NCBI GenBank assembly: GCA_902522115.1
Contig: CABYUV010000002.1
Coordinates: 62,001 to 126,000, forward strand
DNA: 64,000 nucleotides
Direction of reading: 5' to 3'
Origin: an uncultured Pelagibacteraceae bacterium
Lineage (GTDB): Bacteria; Pseudomonadota; Alphaproteobacteria; Pelagibacterales; Pelagibacteraceae
Shown: positions 1 through 10,018 of the stretch, in pieces
Numbering within the stretch: position 1 is the stretch's first letter
Layout of the letters: each line of letters starts with the position of its first letter
Made by a program: the position numbers and the translations under genes
The notes under the pieces: generated by a model
Database searches by the model: none
The model's input: the letters and a program-made list of their open reading frames with translations, nothing else
Told to the model about the DNA's origin: nothing

Positions 1-182
1 CTACCTTTTAATGAGTTATAAACCATTTTATGTTGCTCAATTTTACTTTTTCCAGAAAATTTAGACGAAGTAACGGTAGCAGAATAATGATTTCCATCAC
101 CTGCTAAATCTTGTATTTCAACAATTGCATCTGGCATTGCCTCTTTTATAAAATTCTCAATTTCTTTTAAGTCCATTGCCAT
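1..182 (-). CDS. bolA: BolA/IbaG-family protein, partial (C-terminus beyond left edge)
   Basis: The N-terminal 60 codons of a BolA-family protein are visible. These small proteins pair with monothiol glutaredoxins in iron-sulfur cluster handling or iron sensing. The segment GDGNHYSATVTSS followed by QHKMVYNSLKG is the typical BolA core. The start ATG (182-180) shares its A with the purL stop codon (TAATG), so it is translationally coupled and the last gene visible in the purine run. An alternative start is two codons downstream. In many alphaproteobacteria purL-bolA is followed by a monothiol glutaredoxin gene, which would lie just outside the window. The family call is firm; the exact BolA subtype is not. 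Confidence 0.88.
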   Translation of the reverse strand, partial: MAMDLKEIENFIKEAMPDAIVEIQDLAGDGNHYSATVTSSKFSGKSKIEQHKMVYNSLKG

Positions 183-2374
183 TATTTATTCATATAGTTT
201 TTAAGCCAATTTTTATTAGAAGTTGATAATTCGTCAATTGTAACTTTTGTCTTATCATTAATATACAGTTCATTTTCAATAATTGTACCTAGTTCATCAT
301 AATGGACTGCATTTTTATTTAATATATCAGCTACTTTTTTTAAATCTTTTTTGTTTATTTCTATTATATATCTTCCTTGATCTTCAGCGAAGAAGTACTC
401 TATTTCATTGATTAGATATTTTGGTTTTTTAATATTTATTCCTTTTTTTCCTTTAACACACATTTTTGCTACTGCAGTAATTATGCCACCTAAAGAAACA
501 TCGTGAGCACTTTTTATTAAATTATTATTAATCAATTTGAGTAATGTTTCTCCATTATTTTTTTCATTAAATAAGTTTACTTCAGGTGGAGGTCCATTTT
601 TTTCATCTAAAATAGTTCTTGCAAATAAACTTTGATCAATATGTCCCTCAGTTTTTCCAATTACTAATACTAAGTTATTAACTTCTTTAAAATTCATAGT
701 AACCATATTTTTATAATCACTGATTAACCCAACACCACCAATAGCAGGTGTAGGTTTTATACCTTGGTCTTTTGTTTGGTTATAGAAAGATACATTTCCA
801 GAAACTACTGGGAACTTTAAATAATCACTTGCTTCACCAATTCCTTGAACACATTCAACAAACTCTCCCATGTTTTCCTCATTTTCAGGACTACCAAAAT
901 TTAAACAATTCGTGATAGCAATTGGTTTTGCACCAACAGATATAAGATTTCTAAAACTTTCACAAACTACTTGCTTTCCACCAGTTAAAGGGTGAGCCCA
1001 ACAATAAACTGCAGAAGAGTCAACACAAGCAGCAACAGCTTTATCTGTACCATGAACTCTTACAACACCTGCGTCTCCACCTGGCTTTTGTATAGTATCT
1101 CCCATTACGGTATGATCATACTGTTGCCAAATCCATTCTTTGCTGCATACATTTGGATTAGCTAAAGTTTTCTTTAAAACATCAATAATTTTTAAGTGTT
1201 TAATGTCGTCTTTTTTAATTCTATTCTTTTTTGGAAGTTTTGCTTTTTTCCATTTACGATCATACATAGGAGAATTTTCAACTAAGGTATTAACTGGAAT
1301 GTCTGCAACTTTTTCTTCATCAAAATAAAGTTCTATTTTTTTTGACTTAGTAGTTTTCCCAATTACTGCAAAATCTAAATTCCATTTATCAAATATTTTT
1401 TTTGCATGTTCTTCTTTGCCATTTTCTAAAATAATCAACATTCTTTCTTGGCTTTCTGAGAGCATTATCTCATAAGGGGTCATTTTGGCTTCTCTGCAAG
1501 GTACTTTATTCAAATTAATTTCTATTCCAAGGTTTCCTTTCGAAGCCATTTCAATACTTGAAGAAGTTAATCCGGCAGCACCCATGTCTTGTATAGCTAT
1601 AATTGAATCTCCAGCCATTAACTCCAAACAAGCTTCAAGTAAAAGTTTTTCAGTAAATGGGTCTCCAACTTGAACTGTTGGTTTTTTTTCCTCAATTTTT
1701 TCATCGAAACTAGCTGAAGCCATGCTTGCACCATGTATTCCATCTCTTCCAGTTTTAGACCCAACATAAATTACTGGTTTATTTAAGCCTGCAGCTTTGG
1801 AGTAAAAAATCTTATCCTTTTTGACCAATCCCAATGTCATTGCATTAACTAAAATATTTCCATTATAGGAGCTATCAAAACTTGTTTGCCCAGCAATTGT
1901 AGGAACACCCATACAGTTCCCGTAACCACCTATGCCATGCACAACACCTCTTAATAAATTTTTTGTTTTTTTATGTTGCGGTGATCCAAAATGTATTGAG
2001 TTTAAGTTAGCTATTGGTCTTGCACCCATTGTAAAAACATCTCTCATTATTCCTCCAACACCAGTAGCAGCTCCTTGATACGGTTCAATAAATGAGGGGT
2101 GATTGTGACTTTCTATTTTAAATACTATGGCATCATCATCTTCAATATCGATAACACCAGCATTTTCTCCAGGACCTTGAATAACTTTTTTTCCTTTAGT
2201 AGGTAGTTTTTTTAAATGTAATCTTGATGATTTATAAGAACAATGTTCATTCCACATTGCAGAAAAAATCCCTAGTTCTGTAATATTAGGAGTTCTTTTG
2301 AGTAGCTCACAAATTTTAGCATATTCATCTTTCTTTAAACCGTGATCAACTGCTACTTGTTCGTTTACAATCAT
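182..2374 (-). CDS. purL: Phosphoribosylformylglycinamidine synthase subunit PurL
   Basis: Synthetase subunit of FGAM synthase, converting FGAR, ATP and ammonia into FGAM in purine biosynthesis (cytosol). At 730 aa it is the small-type PurL that works with separate PurQ and PurS, unlike the fused enzyme of about 1,300 aa in enterobacteria. The HNHPS motif is at residues 90-94, followed by a glycine-rich ATP-binding stretch (GAATGVGGIMRD), and the duplicated AIRS-like fold is apparent from a second nucleotide-binding half beginning near residue 420. The start overlaps the purQ stop by 4 nt, and both partner subunits lie directly upstream, consistent with co-translation of the PurLQS complex. 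Confidence 0.98.
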   Translation of the reverse strand: MIVNEQVAVDHGLKKDEYAKICELLKRTPNITELGIFSAMWNEHCSYKSSRLHLKKLPTKGKKVIQGPGENAGVIDIEDDDAIVFKIESHNHPSFIEPYQGAATGVGGIMRDVFTMGARPIANLNSIHFGSPQHKKTKNLLRGVVHGIGGYGNCMGVPTIAGQTSFDSSYNGNILVNAMTLGLVKKDKIFYSKAAGLNKPVIYVGSKTGRDGIHGASMASASFDEKIEEKKPTVQVGDPFTEKLLLEACLELMAGDSIIAIQDMGAAGLTSSSIEMASKGNLGIEINLNKVPCREAKMTPYEIMLSESQERMLIILENGKEEHAKKIFDKWNLDFAVIGKTTKSKKIELYFDEEKVADIPVNTLVENSPMYDRKWKKAKLPKKNRIKKDDIKHLKIIDVLKKTLANPNVCSKEWIWQQYDHTVMGDTIQKPGGDAGVVRVHGTDKAVAACVDSSAVYCWAHPLTGGKQVVCESFRNLISVGAKPIAITNCLNFGSPENEENMGEFVECVQGIGEASDYLKFPVVSGNVSFYNQTKDQGIKPTPAIGGVGLISDYKNMVTMNFKEVNNLVLVIGKTEGHIDQSLFARTILDEKNGPPPEVNLFNEKNNGETLLKLINNNLIKSAHDVSLGGIITAVAKMCVKGKKGINIKKPKYLINEIEYFFAEDQGRYIIEINKKDLKKVADILNKNAVHYDELGTIIENELYINDKTKVTIDELSTSNKNWLKNYMNK

Positions 2375-3054
2375 TTTAGGTTGTTTATTAGGTTTTTAAA
2401 AAATAACGATCCGTCCTCACCTGATAAAGATTTGTCAATCATTCTTTCAGGGTGGGGCATCATTCCTAAAACATTTTTTGCTTTATTAAATATACCAGCA
2501 ATATTATTTATGGATCCATTAGGATTAAATTGATCATCTATTTTTCCATTTTTATCACAATAGTTAATAGCTATTTGATTATTATCTTCAATTTCTTTTA
2601 ATTGATCATTAGTACAAAAATAATTTCCCTCGTTATGAGCTATATGAAATTCTAAAATCTCGTTACTAACATTTTTAAAATAATTATTTTTTTTATCATT
2701 AATTTTTACAAAAACGTTTTTACAAATAAATTCCAAATATTTATTTCTAAGCAAAACTCCTGGAACCAAACCGGTTTCGACTAATATTTGAAATCCATTA
2801 CAGATACCCATAACCATACCACCTGAATTTGCAAAATTAATTACAGATTGCATTATTTTTGATTTAGATGCCATACTTCCACATCTCAAGTAATCACCAT
2901 ATGAAAATCCACCTGGTAAAACAACTAAATCACTTTTTGGCAATTCAGCATCATCGTGCCAAACCATTTTATTTTTAAATCCAAATTTCTTCAAAGCAAC
3001 ATCCATATCTCTGTCACAATTTGAACCAGGAAAAGTAATTACTGATGATTTCAT
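2371..3054 (-). CDS. purQ: Phosphoribosylformylglycinamidine synthase glutaminase subunit PurQ
   Basis: Class I glutamine amidotransferase that supplies ammonia to PurL in the fourth step of purine synthesis. Of 227 aa, the N-terminal FPGSNCDRDM block is diagnostic. The nucleophile is Cys85 in GICNGFQ, and the His/Glu pair is His201 and Glu203 in PHPER. It lies 3 nt downstream of purS and overlaps purL by 4 nt. The length is normal for the family and no essential residue is missing. Confidence 0.98.
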   Translation of the reverse strand: MKSSVITFPGSNCDRDMDVALKKFGFKNKMVWHDDAELPKSDLVVLPGGFSYGDYLRCGSMASKSKIMQSVINFANSGGMVMGICNGFQILVETGLVPGVLLRNKYLEFICKNVFVKINDKKNNYFKNVSNEILEFHIAHNEGNYFCTNDQLKEIEDNNQIAINYCDKNGKIDDQFNPNGSINNIAGIFNKAKNVLGMMPHPERMIDKSLSGEDGSLFFKNLINNLK

Positions 3055-3057
3055 TAA

Positions 3058-3300
3058 TTACTTTGAATCAAGAATTTTATAATTTTCAATTACAAGATTA
3101 GCCAAAAGTTTTTTACACATTTCTTCAACATTTGATTTTGCTTTATCTTTATCAGTTTCTTTAGTGTCTATTTCGAAATATTTACCTTGTCTAACTTCAT
3201 TAACATCTTCAAATCCCATTCCGTCTAGGGTTTGATGAATAACTTTTCCTTGTGGATCCAGTACATCTTTTTTTAAAGTTATGATTACTGAAATTTTCAT
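3058..3300 (-). CDS. purS: Phosphoribosylformylglycinamidine synthase subunit PurS
   Basis: Small 80-aa bridging subunit of the PurLQS complex, needed for PurQ-PurL contact and ammonia channelling. Recognisable by the [13 protein letters not shown] segment and the VRQGKYFEI strand. It overlaps the end of purC by 4 nt and precedes purQ by 3 nt. Its presence agrees with the small-type PurL encoded here. Confidence 0.96.
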   Translation of the reverse strand: MKISVIITLKKDVLDPQGKVIHQTLDGMGFEDVNEVRQGKYFEIDTKETDKDKAKSNVEEMCKKLLANLVIENYKILDSK

Positions 3301-4082
3301 TTTTTCTTCCTTTTAACCGAAGATAATTTAGTCACGTTTACTGCTGAAACATTAGATTGTTCATGAAGAATACCTAATCTTTTAGCAACCTCAGTATAGG
3401 CTGGTATTAAATCACCCAGATCTTTTCTAAATCGATCTTTATCTAATTTTTTTTCTGTAATACTGTCCCACAATCTACAAGTATCAGGACTAATTTCATC
3501 GGCTAAAATAACTTCATTTTTTCCATCAATTTTAATCCTTCCAAATTCTAATTTAAAATCGATAAGTTTAATTCCAACACCCCTAAACATTCCAATCATA
3601 AAATCATTAATCCTTAAAATCATCTTTTTAACTTTATCTATTTCTATTTTTGATGCCCAATCAAATGCCAAAATATGCTCTTCAGATATTAATGGATCTC
3701 CAAGCTTGTCATCTTTTAAGCAGTATTCAATTAGAGGTTCTTTCAGAACAGTACCATCCTCTATACCCAATCTTTTTGTAATTGAACCTGTTGCAACATT
3801 TCTCACAATGAATTCAATCGGAATTATTTCTACAAGCTTTATAATTTGCTCACGCATGTTTAATCTTTTAACTAAATGATTTTTAATTCCTATTTGAGAA
3901 AGGTTAGAGAGTATGTGTTCTGATATTCTATTATTTAGAACACCTTTTCCCTCAATCGTAGTTTTTTTTTGATTATTAAATGCAGTTGCATCATCTTTAA
4001 AATATTGAATTACTAAACTTTTATCATTTGTTGCATAAATGATTTTAGCTTTTCCTTCGTATAATTTTTTACCTTTTTTCAT
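3297..4082 (-). CDS. purC: Phosphoribosylaminoimidazole-succinocarboxamide synthase (SAICAR synthetase)
   Basis: Joins aspartate to CAIR with ATP to give SAICAR, two steps after FGAM synthase. The 261-aa protein starts with the [11 protein letters not shown] strand and contains [24 protein letters not shown] and [13 protein letters not shown], all family signatures. The last 20 residues or so form a basic tail ending in KRKKK that goes beyond the usual bacterial length. The stop overlaps the purS start, and the start abuts the purB stop (one shared base). Confidence 0.98.
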   Translation of the reverse strand: MKKGKKLYEGKAKIIYATNDKSLVIQYFKDDATAFNNQKKTTIEGKGVLNNRISEHILSNLSQIGIKNHLVKRLNMREQIIKLVEIIPIEFIVRNVATGSITKRLGIEDGTVLKEPLIEYCLKDDKLGDPLISEEHILAFDWASKIEIDKVKKMILRINDFMIGMFRGVGIKLIDFKLEFGRIKIDGKNEVILADEISPDTCRLWDSITEKKLDKDRFRKDLGDLIPAYTEVAKRLGILHEQSNVSAVNVTKLSSVKRKKK

Positions 4083-5374
4083 TATTTAAAAACTCTCTTA
4101 AAGATAAAATTCACGTTTTTAAAGTGTTTAGAATAATTAAATATAGATTTTAGTTTTTTCGGCGAAATTTTACTCATTATAAATCTGTCAGATGAAATTA
4201 CATCAATTAAATTTAAATTCTCTACAAAACATTTTTTTGCATAAGATTGAACCATTTTGTATGATTTTTCTCTGCTTAATCCTGTTTTAGTTAGCTCCAA
4301 CATAACCTCTTGAGAAAAAATTAAACCTTTTGTTAAATTTAAATTTTCAAGCATTTTTTTAGGGTAAATAATCATGTTGTCTATAATATTTGTAAGTCTG
4401 GCCAATGCAAAATCAATTGTTATATTGGCATCTGGTCCAATATTCCGTTCCACACTTGAATGAGAGATGTCTCTCTCATGCCAAAGTGCTATGTTTTCAA
4501 GTGCTGGCACAACTGCACTCCTAACCATCCTTGCTAATCCTGTTAAATTTTCGCTTAAGATTGGATTTTTCTTATGTGGCATTGCTGAAGATCCTTTTTG
4601 ATTTTTAGAGAAATATTCTTGTAGTTCATAAACTTCAGTTCGTTGTAAGTGTCTTATTTCAACTGCTACTCTTTCAATAGATCCTGCGATAATACCTAAA
4701 ACTGAAAAATAAAATGCATGCCTGTCTCTTGGAATTACTTGTGTAGATATTGGTTCTACTTTCAAATTTAATTTTTTTGCAACATGTTTCTCAACTTTTG
4801 GATTGACATTAGCAAAAGTTCCAACAGCACCAGATATTGCGCAAGTTGATACATCATCTATAGCAACTTTCAATCTATTTCTATTTCTTTTAAATTCCTC
4901 ATAAAACGAAGCTAATTTTAAACCAAAAGTAATTGGTTCTGCATGGATACCATGGCTTCTGCCCATACATGGTGTGAATTTATATTTTTTAGCTTGTCTT
5001 TTTAAAACTTTTAAAATTTGATCTATATCTTTTAAAATGATTTTACCTGATTGTACTAATTGAATATTAAAACTGGTATCCACAACATCCGATGAAGTCA
5101 TTCCTTGATGAAGGTAACGTGCTTTAATTCCAGCTTTTTCTGTTAAAGAGGTGAGAAATGCTATTACGTCATGTTTTACTTCAGATTCTATTTTGTGAAT
5201 TCTGCTCACATTAATTCTGGCTTTTTTTTTAACTATTGAAGCAACACCTCTAGGAATATGACCAAGTTTTTCCATTGCTTCTGCAGCTGCAACTTCAACA
5301 TCCAACCAGATTTTATATTTATTTTCTTCTGACCAAATATCAGTTAATTCTTTTCGCGAGTATCTTTTAATCAT
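4082..5374 (-). CDS. purB: Adenylosuccinate lyase
   Basis: Fumarase/aspartase-superfamily enzyme acting twice in purine synthesis: SAICAR to AICAR and adenylosuccinate to AMP. The signature loop [11 protein letters not shown] is near residue 260, and the conserved TSSDVVDT and [10 protein letters not shown] segments hold active-site residues. At 430 aa it is the Bacillus-type length. The gene begins 3 nt after the map stop and shares one base with purC, so it belongs to the same minus-strand run. Confidence 0.98.
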   Translation of the reverse strand: MIKRYSRKELTDIWSEENKYKIWLDVEVAAAEAMEKLGHIPRGVASIVKKKARINVSRIHKIESEVKHDVIAFLTSLTEKAGIKARYLHQGMTSSDVVDTSFNIQLVQSGKIILKDIDQILKVLKRQAKKYKFTPCMGRSHGIHAEPITFGLKLASFYEEFKRNRNRLKVAIDDVSTCAISGAVGTFANVNPKVEKHVAKKLNLKVEPISTQVIPRDRHAFYFSVLGIIAGSIERVAVEIRHLQRTEVYELQEYFSKNQKGSSAMPHKKNPILSENLTGLARMVRSAVVPALENIALWHERDISHSSVERNIGPDANITIDFALARLTNIIDNMIIYPKKMLENLNLTKGLIFSQEVMLELTKTGLSREKSYKMVQSYAKKCFVENLNLIDVISSDRFIMSKISPKKLKSIFNYSKHFKNVNFIFKRVFK

Positions 5375-5377
5375 TAA

Positions 5378-6148
5378 TTATAAGTATGGAGGCTTTACAT
5401 AACCTTTAGCAGATTCTGTAAAGATTTCATAACCATTTTCAGTAATTCCTACCGTATGTTCAAATTGTGCAGATAAAGATTTATCTTTTGTAACAGCTGT
5501 CCATCCATCATTCAACATTTTTACATCATATTTACCTGCGTTTATCATTGGTTCTATTGTAAATGTCATACCAGGTCTTAATTCTATGCCTGTATTTTTT
5601 TTACCATAGTGCAAAATATTTGGTGGCTCATGAAATTTTGTACTTATTCCATGACCACAAAAATCTCTTACCACAGAAAAACCTTTGTCCTCTACAAAAG
5701 ATTGAATTTCATAACCAATATCTCCCAATTTAATTCCAGGTTTTAAAATTCTAATAGCTCTCATCATAGATTCGTAAGTAATATTTATAAGATTGTTTAG
5801 TTTTACCGGAGTTTTTCCAATGCTAAACATTCTACTAGTATCACCATAGTGTTCATCAACGATTGCTGTCACATCAACATTTACAGCATCACCTTCCTGC
5901 AAGATTCTATCTGTAGGTACACCATGACACACAACATGATTTAAAGAAGTACATAAAGATTTAGTAAAACCTCTGTAATATAGTGGAGCAGAGTAGCCAC
6001 CATTATCTCTTATAAATTCATATCCTAGTTTATCGATATGATCAGTAGATATACCTTCTTTAATATTCTCAGTTAACATATCCAAAGTTCTAGCAGCTAA
6101 GTTTCCTGCAATTCTCATTTTTTCAAATTTTTCTTTATAATCAGTCAT
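5378..6148 (-). CDS. map: Methionine aminopeptidase, type I
   Basis: Removes the initiator methionine from nascent proteins. The expected dinuclear metal ligands are all present: Asp92, Asp103, His166, Glu199 and Glu230, with the substrate His75 in HGVP. At 256 aa it is a type Ia enzyme without an N-terminal zinc finger. The start overlaps the end of sfsA by 8 nt and the stop is 3 nt from purB. Nothing unusual is visible. Confidence 0.97.
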   Translation of the reverse strand: MTDYKEKFEKMRIAGNLAARTLDMLTENIKEGISTDHIDKLGYEFIRDNGGYSAPLYYRGFTKSLCTSLNHVVCHGVPTDRILQEGDAVNVDVTAIVDEHYGDTSRMFSIGKTPVKLNNLINITYESMMRAIRILKPGIKLGDIGYEIQSFVEDKGFSVVRDFCGHGISTKFHEPPNILHYGKKNTGIELRPGMTFTIEPMINAGKYDVKMLNDGWTAVTKDKSLSAQFEHTVGITENGYEIFTESAKGYVKPPYL

Positions 6149-6839
6149 GTATAATTTTTAGTTTTTTATCTATAAAAATTTTTTTAGAATTTATATCGCA
6201 TCTATAAGCTAAAAAATTTACACCAGCCTTTTTAGCAATTAAATAGCTATTATAATATTCTTCGTCTATATCTTTAGCTATTTTAAAATATTTCATATTT
6301 TGAATTTGAACTAAAAATATTAAGTAAGTTTTATAACTTTTTTTTATGGCATCAATAAGGGTTAATAAATGCTTAATTCCCCTTGCTGTTGGGGCATCTG
6401 GAAATTCAGCAGTGTCTTTATTTCTAAATAAAGTAACGTTTTTAACTTCAACAAAAATTTTTTGACCTTTTTTTTCTAATAAAAAGTCGAACCTTGTTTC
6501 TTTGTTAAAAAAAACCTCTGGTTTTATGGAGTCATAATTTTTAAGTTCATTAACTAAATTATTTTTTATACCGTGCTCGACTATTCTATTTGCCATGTGA
6601 GTATTTACACCAACTAAATTTTTTCTAGATTTAATAATTTCTAACCCATATTTAAGTTTTCTATTTGGATTATTATTTGGAAGTAAATAAACTTCATTAC
6701 CTTCATCTAACAAACCTTTCATTGACCCTGTATTGGGACAGTGAGCTGTAACAATTCCCTTGGCTAGTTTGACGTCAGTAAAAAACCTTTTATAACGCTT
6801 GATTAGTTTGCCTTTTATTAAAGACTTGGTAAATTCCAT
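6141..6839 (-). CDS. sfsA: SfsA-family protein (sugar fermentation stimulation homologue)
   Basis: SfsA-family protein with a DNA-binding N-terminal OB-like part and a PD-(D/E)XK nuclease-like C-terminal part; its cellular role is poorly defined. I place the start at 6839 because MEFTKSLIKGKLIKRYKRFF matches the usual SfsA N-terminus. A frame-open ATG at 6875 would add 12 residues and overlap the divergent gene at 6860. The NTGSMKG and VEVKNVTL motifs (the latter with nuclease-like Glu/Lys) and DAPTARG are conserved. It heads the minus-strand purine run with only 20 bp to the divergent neighbour, so its promoter must lie partly in coding sequence. Confidence 0.9.
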   Translation of the reverse strand: MEFTKSLIKGKLIKRYKRFFTDVKLAKGIVTAHCPNTGSMKGLLDEGNEVYLLPNNNPNRKLKYGLEIIKSRKNLVGVNTHMANRIVEHGIKNNLVNELKNYDSIKPEVFFNKETRFDFLLEKKGQKIFVEVKNVTLFRNKDTAEFPDAPTARGIKHLLTLIDAIKKSYKTYLIFLVQIQNMKYFKIAKDIDEEYYNSYLIAKKAGVNFLAYRCDINSKKIFIDKKLKIIHD

Positions 6840-6859
6840 TTCTAAATTATATATTTCAT

Positions 6860-7609
6860 ATGGATAAAAAAGCAAAAGTTAATGCATCAATTTTAATTAT
6901 TGGTAATGAAATTTTGTCTGGGAGAACTCGGGACACAAATACCTCCACTTTAGCTAAATGGTTAAATTCAATCGGTGTTAATGTTGCTGAAGTAAGAGTA
7001 ATTCCTGATATTGAGGAAAAAATTATTGATACTTTAAATTTTCTTAGATCAAAATATGATTATGTTTTTACAACTGGTGGTATTGGGCCTACTCATGATG
7101 ATATTACGGCACAATCAGTATCTAAGGCTTTTGGAATAAAATATGAGGCTCACAAGGAAGCATTTAAAATTTTAGAAGCTTATTATGAGAAAGGTAAATT
7201 TAACGATGGTAGACAAAAGATGGCTTGGATGCCAGAAAATGCAAATTTAATTTTAAATCCAACTAGTGGCGCTCCAGGTTTTAATGTTGATAATGTTTTT
7301 TGTTTGCCTGGTGTTCCATCTATTTTAAAATCCATGTTAGGAGGATTAACCAACAGTATAGTTGGTGGAAAACCCATCAAAAGTCTTACAATAAGTTTAA
7401 GAACTGTTGAAAGTGAAATAGCAAATTCATTGACTAAAGTACAAGATGATAACCAAGATGTTGAAATAGGAAGTTATCCATTTTTTCATGCTGGAAAATT
7501 AGGTGTTTCAATAGTGATAAGATCAGAAGATCAAAGTAAAATTGATGATTGCAACTCTCAAATTTTAAAATTCATTAATGAAAAAAATATAGAAATAGTG
7601 GATCGTTAA
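6860..7609 (+). CDS. CinA/MoaB-like molybdopterin-binding domain protein
   Basis: Stand-alone MoCF-type domain of 249 aa as found at the N-terminus of CinA. Residues 12-26 (LIIGNEILSGRTRDT) and 71-81 (TTGGIGPTHDD) are the family signature, and LPGVPSI follows near residue 150. The C-terminal nicotinamide-deamidase domain of full CinA is absent. Such proteins can act as ADP-ribose pyrophosphatase-like or pterin-binding enzymes; the substrate here is unknown. The start is the first ATG after the divergent sfsA. The stop shares one base with the next ATG (TAATG). Confidence 0.85.
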   Translation: MDKKAKVNASILIIGNEILSGRTRDTNTSTLAKWLNSIGVNVAEVRVIPDIEEKIIDTLNFLRSKYDYVFTTGGIGPTHDDITAQSVSKAFGIKYEAHKEAFKILEAYYEKGKFNDGRQKMAWMPENANLILNPTSGAPGFNVDNVFCLPGVPSILKSMLGGLTNSIVGGKPIKSLTISLRTVESEIANSLTKVQDDNQDVEIGSYPFFHAGKLGVSIVIRSEDQSKIDDCNSQILKFINEKNIEIVDR

Positions 7610-8010
7610 TGTTGTATTTTGCATACGGTAGTAATCTTAATCACTTTCAAATGAAACGCAGATGTAAGGATAGTATTTTTTTAAAAAAAATAAATCTAAA
7701 AAATTTTAGATTAACTTTCAGAAGCAAATATAGAGCAGCAGACATAGAGCCTAAAAAAAACTCTGTAGTTCCAGGAGCATTATTTGAAATATCAAATAGT
7801 GATGAAAAAAAATTAGATGTTTATGAAGATTTTCCAATTCTTTATAAAAAATATTATTTTTATTATTATGGAAAAAAAGTAATGACATATACAATGACTA
7901 AAAAAACACCTTTCAAATTTCCAACAGAGAGGTATCTCAATGTAGTAAAAAAGGGATACAAAGATTGCAAACTTGATAAGAAAGTTTTAATAAAAGCACT
8001 TAAAACATAA
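7609..8010 (+). CDS. Gamma-glutamylcyclotransferase-like (GGCT/AIG2-fold) protein
   Basis: Small 133-aa protein of the gamma-glutamylcyclotransferase fold. Residues 3-10 (YFAYGSNL) form the characteristic substrate-binding loop, and VPGALFEIS plus the LDVYEDFP segment match the second half of the fold. Members open gamma-glutamyl amines or peptides to 5-oxoproline; the actual substrate is not predictable. Translationally coupled to the CinA-like gene by a one-base overlap, and 5 bp before a methyltransferase-like gene. Confidence 0.75.
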   Translation: MLYFAYGSNLNHFQMKRRCKDSIFLKKINLKNFRLTFRSKYRAADIEPKKNSVVPGALFEISNSDEKKLDVYEDFPILYKKYYFYYYGKKVMTYTMTKKTPFKFPTERYLNVVKKGYKDCKLDKKVLIKALKT

Positions 8011-8015
8011 TCGCA

Positions 8016-8714
8016 TTGATAAAATTAAACTCTAAATCAAAAAAATTATTACTTTTGCAGCGTAATGAACTACTCACTAAAACTCAAAATTTAATAAGAA
8101 AAAAATTTGGAAGATTTCTATTTACTAATTTTTTTATAAATTATTTTCAAAATCAAGACCTAGAGAAGATTACTGAAGAACTTTTTTTAAAAGAATTAAA
8201 TACATTCAAAAACTTTCTTCCAAATTCTGTAAATACTATAATGGATATTGGGTGTGGTTTAGGAATAATAAATATTTATTTAAATAAGGTTTTTGAAAAA
8301 AAACCTATATTTTTTTTACTTGATAAAAATAGAATCGATAGAAAAATTAAGTATGGATTTAGTTTAAATTATGAGAGTTATAACGATTTAAATGAGACTA
8401 AAAATATATTATTAGAAAATGAGATTGATATTACCAGTGTATATTTAATTGACGTAGAAAAAGAATTTCAAATTAATAAAAAGATGGATTTAGTTATTTC
8501 GTTGAAATCAATGGGATATCACTACCCGATAAATAAATATATTAAATTGTTTAGAAATTGTTGTACAAAAAATACAGTCTTTATTTATGATATAGGAGAA
8601 AATCAATACGATGAAAACTACTTAAAAACTATTTTTGATGATGTTAAAATTATATATGAAGAAAATACAAATAATGTCTTAAAAAGAGTATGTTGTAAGA
8701 ATTTTAAAATATAA
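8016..8714 (+). CDS. Class I SAM-dependent methyltransferase-like protein
   Basis: The 232-aa protein has a Rossmann SAM-binding motif I at residues 77-83 (DIGCGLG) followed by an alternating strand/helix pattern, so a methyltransferase fold is likely. I do not recognise the subfamily and the acceptor is unknown. The frame opens with TTG at 8016, giving MIKLNSKSK; no clear ribosome-binding site precedes it, so the start is uncertain. The gene is very Lys/Asn/Ile-rich. It is followed 5 bp later by a dehydrogenase-like gene and may be co-transcribed with it. Confidence 0.6.
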   Translation: MIKLNSKSKKLLLLQRNELLTKTQNLIRKKFGRFLFTNFFINYFQNQDLEKITEELFLKELNTFKNFLPNSVNTIMDIGCGLGIINIYLNKVFEKKPIFFLLDKNRIDRKIKYGFSLNYESYNDLNETKNILLENEIDITSVYLIDVEKEFQINKKMDLVISLKSMGYHYPINKYIKLFRNCCTKNTVFIYDIGENQYDENYLKTIFDDVKIIYEENTNNVLKRVCCKNFKI

Positions 8715-8719
8715 ATGAA

Positions 8720-10012
8720 ATGTTTTTACATACTAAATTAGAAAGCAGAAAACATCATATTAAAATTGCATTTATTGGATGCGGAAAATTTGTTAGTATG
8801 TTTTTGGCTCAATATAATCATTTAAACAAAATACAGATTGATAGCATTGTTGATATTAATATTAACCAAGCCAAAAGAAATTGTTTAAATAGCGGACTTA
8901 GTTTAGAAAATATTGAGAAAATTAATTTTTCTAATTCTCTTGACGAAATTTTAGACAGAGATATTGAAATTTTTATTGAAGCCACTGGAAATCCAATAAT
9001 AGGAACAGTCCACGCAAAAAAAATTATTACAAATAAAAAACATATTATTTTAGTTAACGTAGAGGCTGATATTACATGTGGAAAATATCTTGCTGATCTT
9101 GCAAAAGAAAAAAATGTTATTTGTTCAATGGCATACGGAGATCAACCATCATTAATATTGGAACAAATTGAATGGGCTAGATTAAATGGATTTCAAGTAA
9201 TCTGTGCAGGAAAAGGAACCAAGTATCATCCAAGTTTTGAATACTCAACACCAGATACTGTTTGGGGTCATTACGGTCTAACCAAAGATAGAGCAGAAAA
9301 TGAATCTGGCATGAACCCAAAAATGTTTAATAGTTTCTTGTGTGGTGATAAATCAGCAATAGAAATGTGTGCCGTAAGTAATGCTGCAAATCTAAAATGT
9401 CCCAACAATGGCTTAACTTTTCCTCCAATTGGTGTCTATGATATTGCTAAGAAAATGATTCCTAAAAAAGATGGAGGTTTAATAGATAGTGAAGGGCAAG
9501 TAGAGGTAATTTCAAGTATTGACCTAGAAAAAAAAGATATTCAAAATGATTTAAGATGGGGTGTTTACATTGTTTTAAAAGCAAAAAACGAATATGTTAA
9601 AAATTGTTTTAAGGATTATGGAATAGTCACAGATTCCTCAGGAAATTATTCTGCTATATGGAGGCCATATCATTATATAGGTTTAGAACTTGCTCAATCT
9701 ATATACTCTATAGCATTAGATAATAGAGCAACTGGTTTTACAAAATATTATAATTCTGAGGTTGCAAGTATTGCAAAGAAAGATTTAAAAAAAGGTGAAA
9801 AACTTGATGGCGAAGGTGGATTTTGTGCTAGAGGAAAATTGATTAATTCTAAAAAATCGAAAAATGAAAACATTCTACCTTTAGGCCTTACTGATCAAGC
9901 AATTTTAAAAAAAAATATAAAAAAGGATGAAATTTTAAAAATTGAAGATGTAGAGTTAAATTTACCTAAAGAGGTAGTAGAGGCTAGAGAATATCAATAT
10001 AATCTGATATAA
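8720..10012 (+). CDS. Homoserine-dehydrogenase-like NAD(P)-binding protein with C-terminal SAF domain
   Basis: 430 aa. An N-terminal Rossmann fold (FIGCGKF, residues 18-24) is followed by a dehydrogenase-like catalytic region containing YHPSFEYSTP and WGHYGLT near residues 165-190. The C-terminal SAF-type domain begins near residue 350 (KKDLKKGEKLDGEGG) and ends with LKKNIKKDEILKIEDV. This architecture matches the predicted homoserine dehydrogenases with SAF domain (COG4091 type), which often occur in sugar-acid or surface-polysaccharide contexts rather than threonine synthesis. It sits between a methyltransferase-like and a metallo-hydrolase gene. The substrate is unknown. Confidence 0.75.
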   Translation: MFLHTKLESRKHHIKIAFIGCGKFVSMFLAQYNHLNKIQIDSIVDININQAKRNCLNSGLSLENIEKINFSNSLDEILDRDIEIFIEATGNPIIGTVHAKKIITNKKHIILVNVEADITCGKYLADLAKEKNVICSMAYGDQPSLILEQIEWARLNGFQVICAGKGTKYHPSFEYSTPDTVWGHYGLTKDRAENESGMNPKMFNSFLCGDKSAIEMCAVSNAANLKCPNNGLTFPPIGVYDIAKKMIPKKDGGLIDSEGQVEVISSIDLEKKDIQNDLRWGVYIVLKAKNEYVKNCFKDYGIVTDSSGNYSAIWRPYHYIGLELAQSIYSIALDNRATGFTKYYNSEVASIAKKDLKKGEKLDGEGGFCARGKLINSKKSKNENILPLGLTDQAILKKNIKKDEILKIEDVELNLPKEVVEAREYQYNLI

Positions 10013-10018
10013 AATTTA